From positions 1 to 6,192 of the forward strand of contig CAMDSS010000119.1 of assembly GCA_945907085.1 (NCBI GenBank): a stretch of DNA of 6,192 nucleotides, read 5' to 3'. The position numbers and the translations under genes are program-made. This DNA comes from Cyanobium sp. NIES-981 (GTDB lineage Bacteria; Cyanobacteriota; Cyanobacteriia; PCC-6307; Cyanobiaceae). Under the pieces are notes generated by a model. That model was not told where the DNA came from. It searched no databases and saw only the letters and a program-made list of their open reading frames with translations. Within the stretch, counting starts at the first letter, position 1, and each line of letters starts with the position of its first letter. This document shows positions 5,661 through 6,192 of this stretch, piece by piece.

Positions 5661-6192
5661 GTGCCCTCGGCCGATCCCATCGTTTTAGCCATCTCTGGGG
5701 CCTCGGCCCAACCCCTGGCCGAGCGGGCGCTCCAGCTGTTGCTGGAGGCTGGTGAAACCGTGGAAGTGGTCACCTCCAAGGGAGCCATTGGGGTGTGGCA
5801 AGCCGAGCTCGGCATCCGGGTGCCCCTGGAACCGCGAGCCCAGGAAGCATTTTGGCGGGAGCGCACGGGGATGGCGGGGGGCCAGCTGCGTTGCCATCGC
5901 TGGAGTGACCAGTCGGTGGGCATCGCCAGCGGTAGCTTTCGCACCAAGGGAATGGTGATCCTCCCCGCCTCGATGGGCACGGTCGGTCGGATCGCCTCGG
6001 GGGTGGCCTTGGACCTTGTAGAGAGGGCCGCCGATGTGCACCTCAAGGAAGGCAGACCCCTGGTGATTTGTCCGCGGGAAACCCCCTGGAACCTGATCCA
6101 CCTGCGCAATCTCACCACCCTGGCTGAAGCCGGGGCCCGCATCGCTCCCCCCGTGCCTGCCTGGTACCACCAACCCCAGTCCATCGAAGACA
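5661..6192 (+). CDS. ubiX: UbiX flavin prenyltransferase (3' end outside window)
   Basis: 177 codons are present and the frame is open at the window edge; the family usually has about 190-210. UbiX joins dimethylallyl phosphate to FMN to make prenyl-FMN, the cofactor of UbiD decarboxylases, in cyanobacteria presumably for plastoquinone synthesis. Visible motifs are ISGAS (11-15) at the flavin loop, GSFRTKGMVILPASM (91-105), RAADVHLKE (122-130), RETP (139-142) and PPVPAWYH (163-170). R122, K129, R139, E140 and Y169 fall at the same numbers as the active-site residues I recall for Pseudomonas UbiX, which supports the GTG start. Two positions differ from common family patterns: GAS is followed by Ala rather than Gly, and LKERR reads LKEGR. 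It starts five bases after the RNB-family stop and is probably co-transcribed with it. Confidence 0.92.
   Translation, partial: MPSADPIVLAISGASAQPLAERALQLLLEAGETVEVVTSKGAIGVWQAELGIRVPLEPRAQEAFWRERTGMAGGQLRCHRWSDQSVGIASGSFRTKGMVILPASMGTVGRIASGVALDLVERAADVHLKEGRPLVICPRETPWNLIHLRNLTTLAEAGARIAPPVPAWYHQPQSIED

Noticed and set aside
5642..6184. 180-residue open frame on the minus strand opposite ubiX
   Set aside because: It is antisense to a secure ubiX, Arg/Ser/Pro-rich without recognisable motifs; a typical shadow in GC-rich DNA.

Overview
The window (6192 bases, GC-rich, tightly packed) reads as core chromosome of a picocyanobacterium of the marine or freshwater Synechococcus/Cyanobium type. 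The best evidence is a 35-codon gene on the minus strand encoding the photosystem II subunit Psb30 (Ycf12), together with cyanobacterial-style RecJ, paired half-size UPF0016/GDT1 proteins, an RNase II/R-like protein and UbiX. No mobile element, tRNA, rRNA or CRISPR array is visible.

Layout. 1-332 (+) is the 3' end of recJ. It overlaps by one base the start of a ClC-family chloride transporter (332-1726, +). The clc stop codon lies in the loop of a strong hairpin (1711-1741) that probably terminates the convergent psb30 gene (1771-1878, -). Upstream of psb30 a 185-base divergent intergenic region holds three 15-base dyad repeats at an exact 24-base period (1953-2015). Rightward from it runs a likely operon: a CxxCxxCC cysteine-cluster protein (2064-2438), then two half-size GDT1 proteins (2435-2857 and 2886-3191). 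A 148-base gap with a small hairpin follows. Then comes a 771-residue RNase II/R-family protein (3340-5655) and, five bases later, ubiX with a GTG start (5661 to beyond the window end).

How the genes fit together. Psb30 belongs to photosystem II, whose catalytic cluster contains manganese. The GDT1 pair is probably a two-subunit Mn2+ (or Ca2+) exporter, so the divergent arrangement around one repeat block could allow common control, but this is inference. UbiX makes the prenylated flavin needed by UbiD decarboxylases, probably in plastoquinone synthesis. RecJ and ClC look like housekeeping neighbours.

The most interesting points are the RNase II/R-like protein, which keeps the fold landmarks but has lost the catalytic aspartates and the SPIRRY arginines, and the 24-base-period repeats. 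Otherwise the genes are familiar families, and I see no clear multi-gene novel system.
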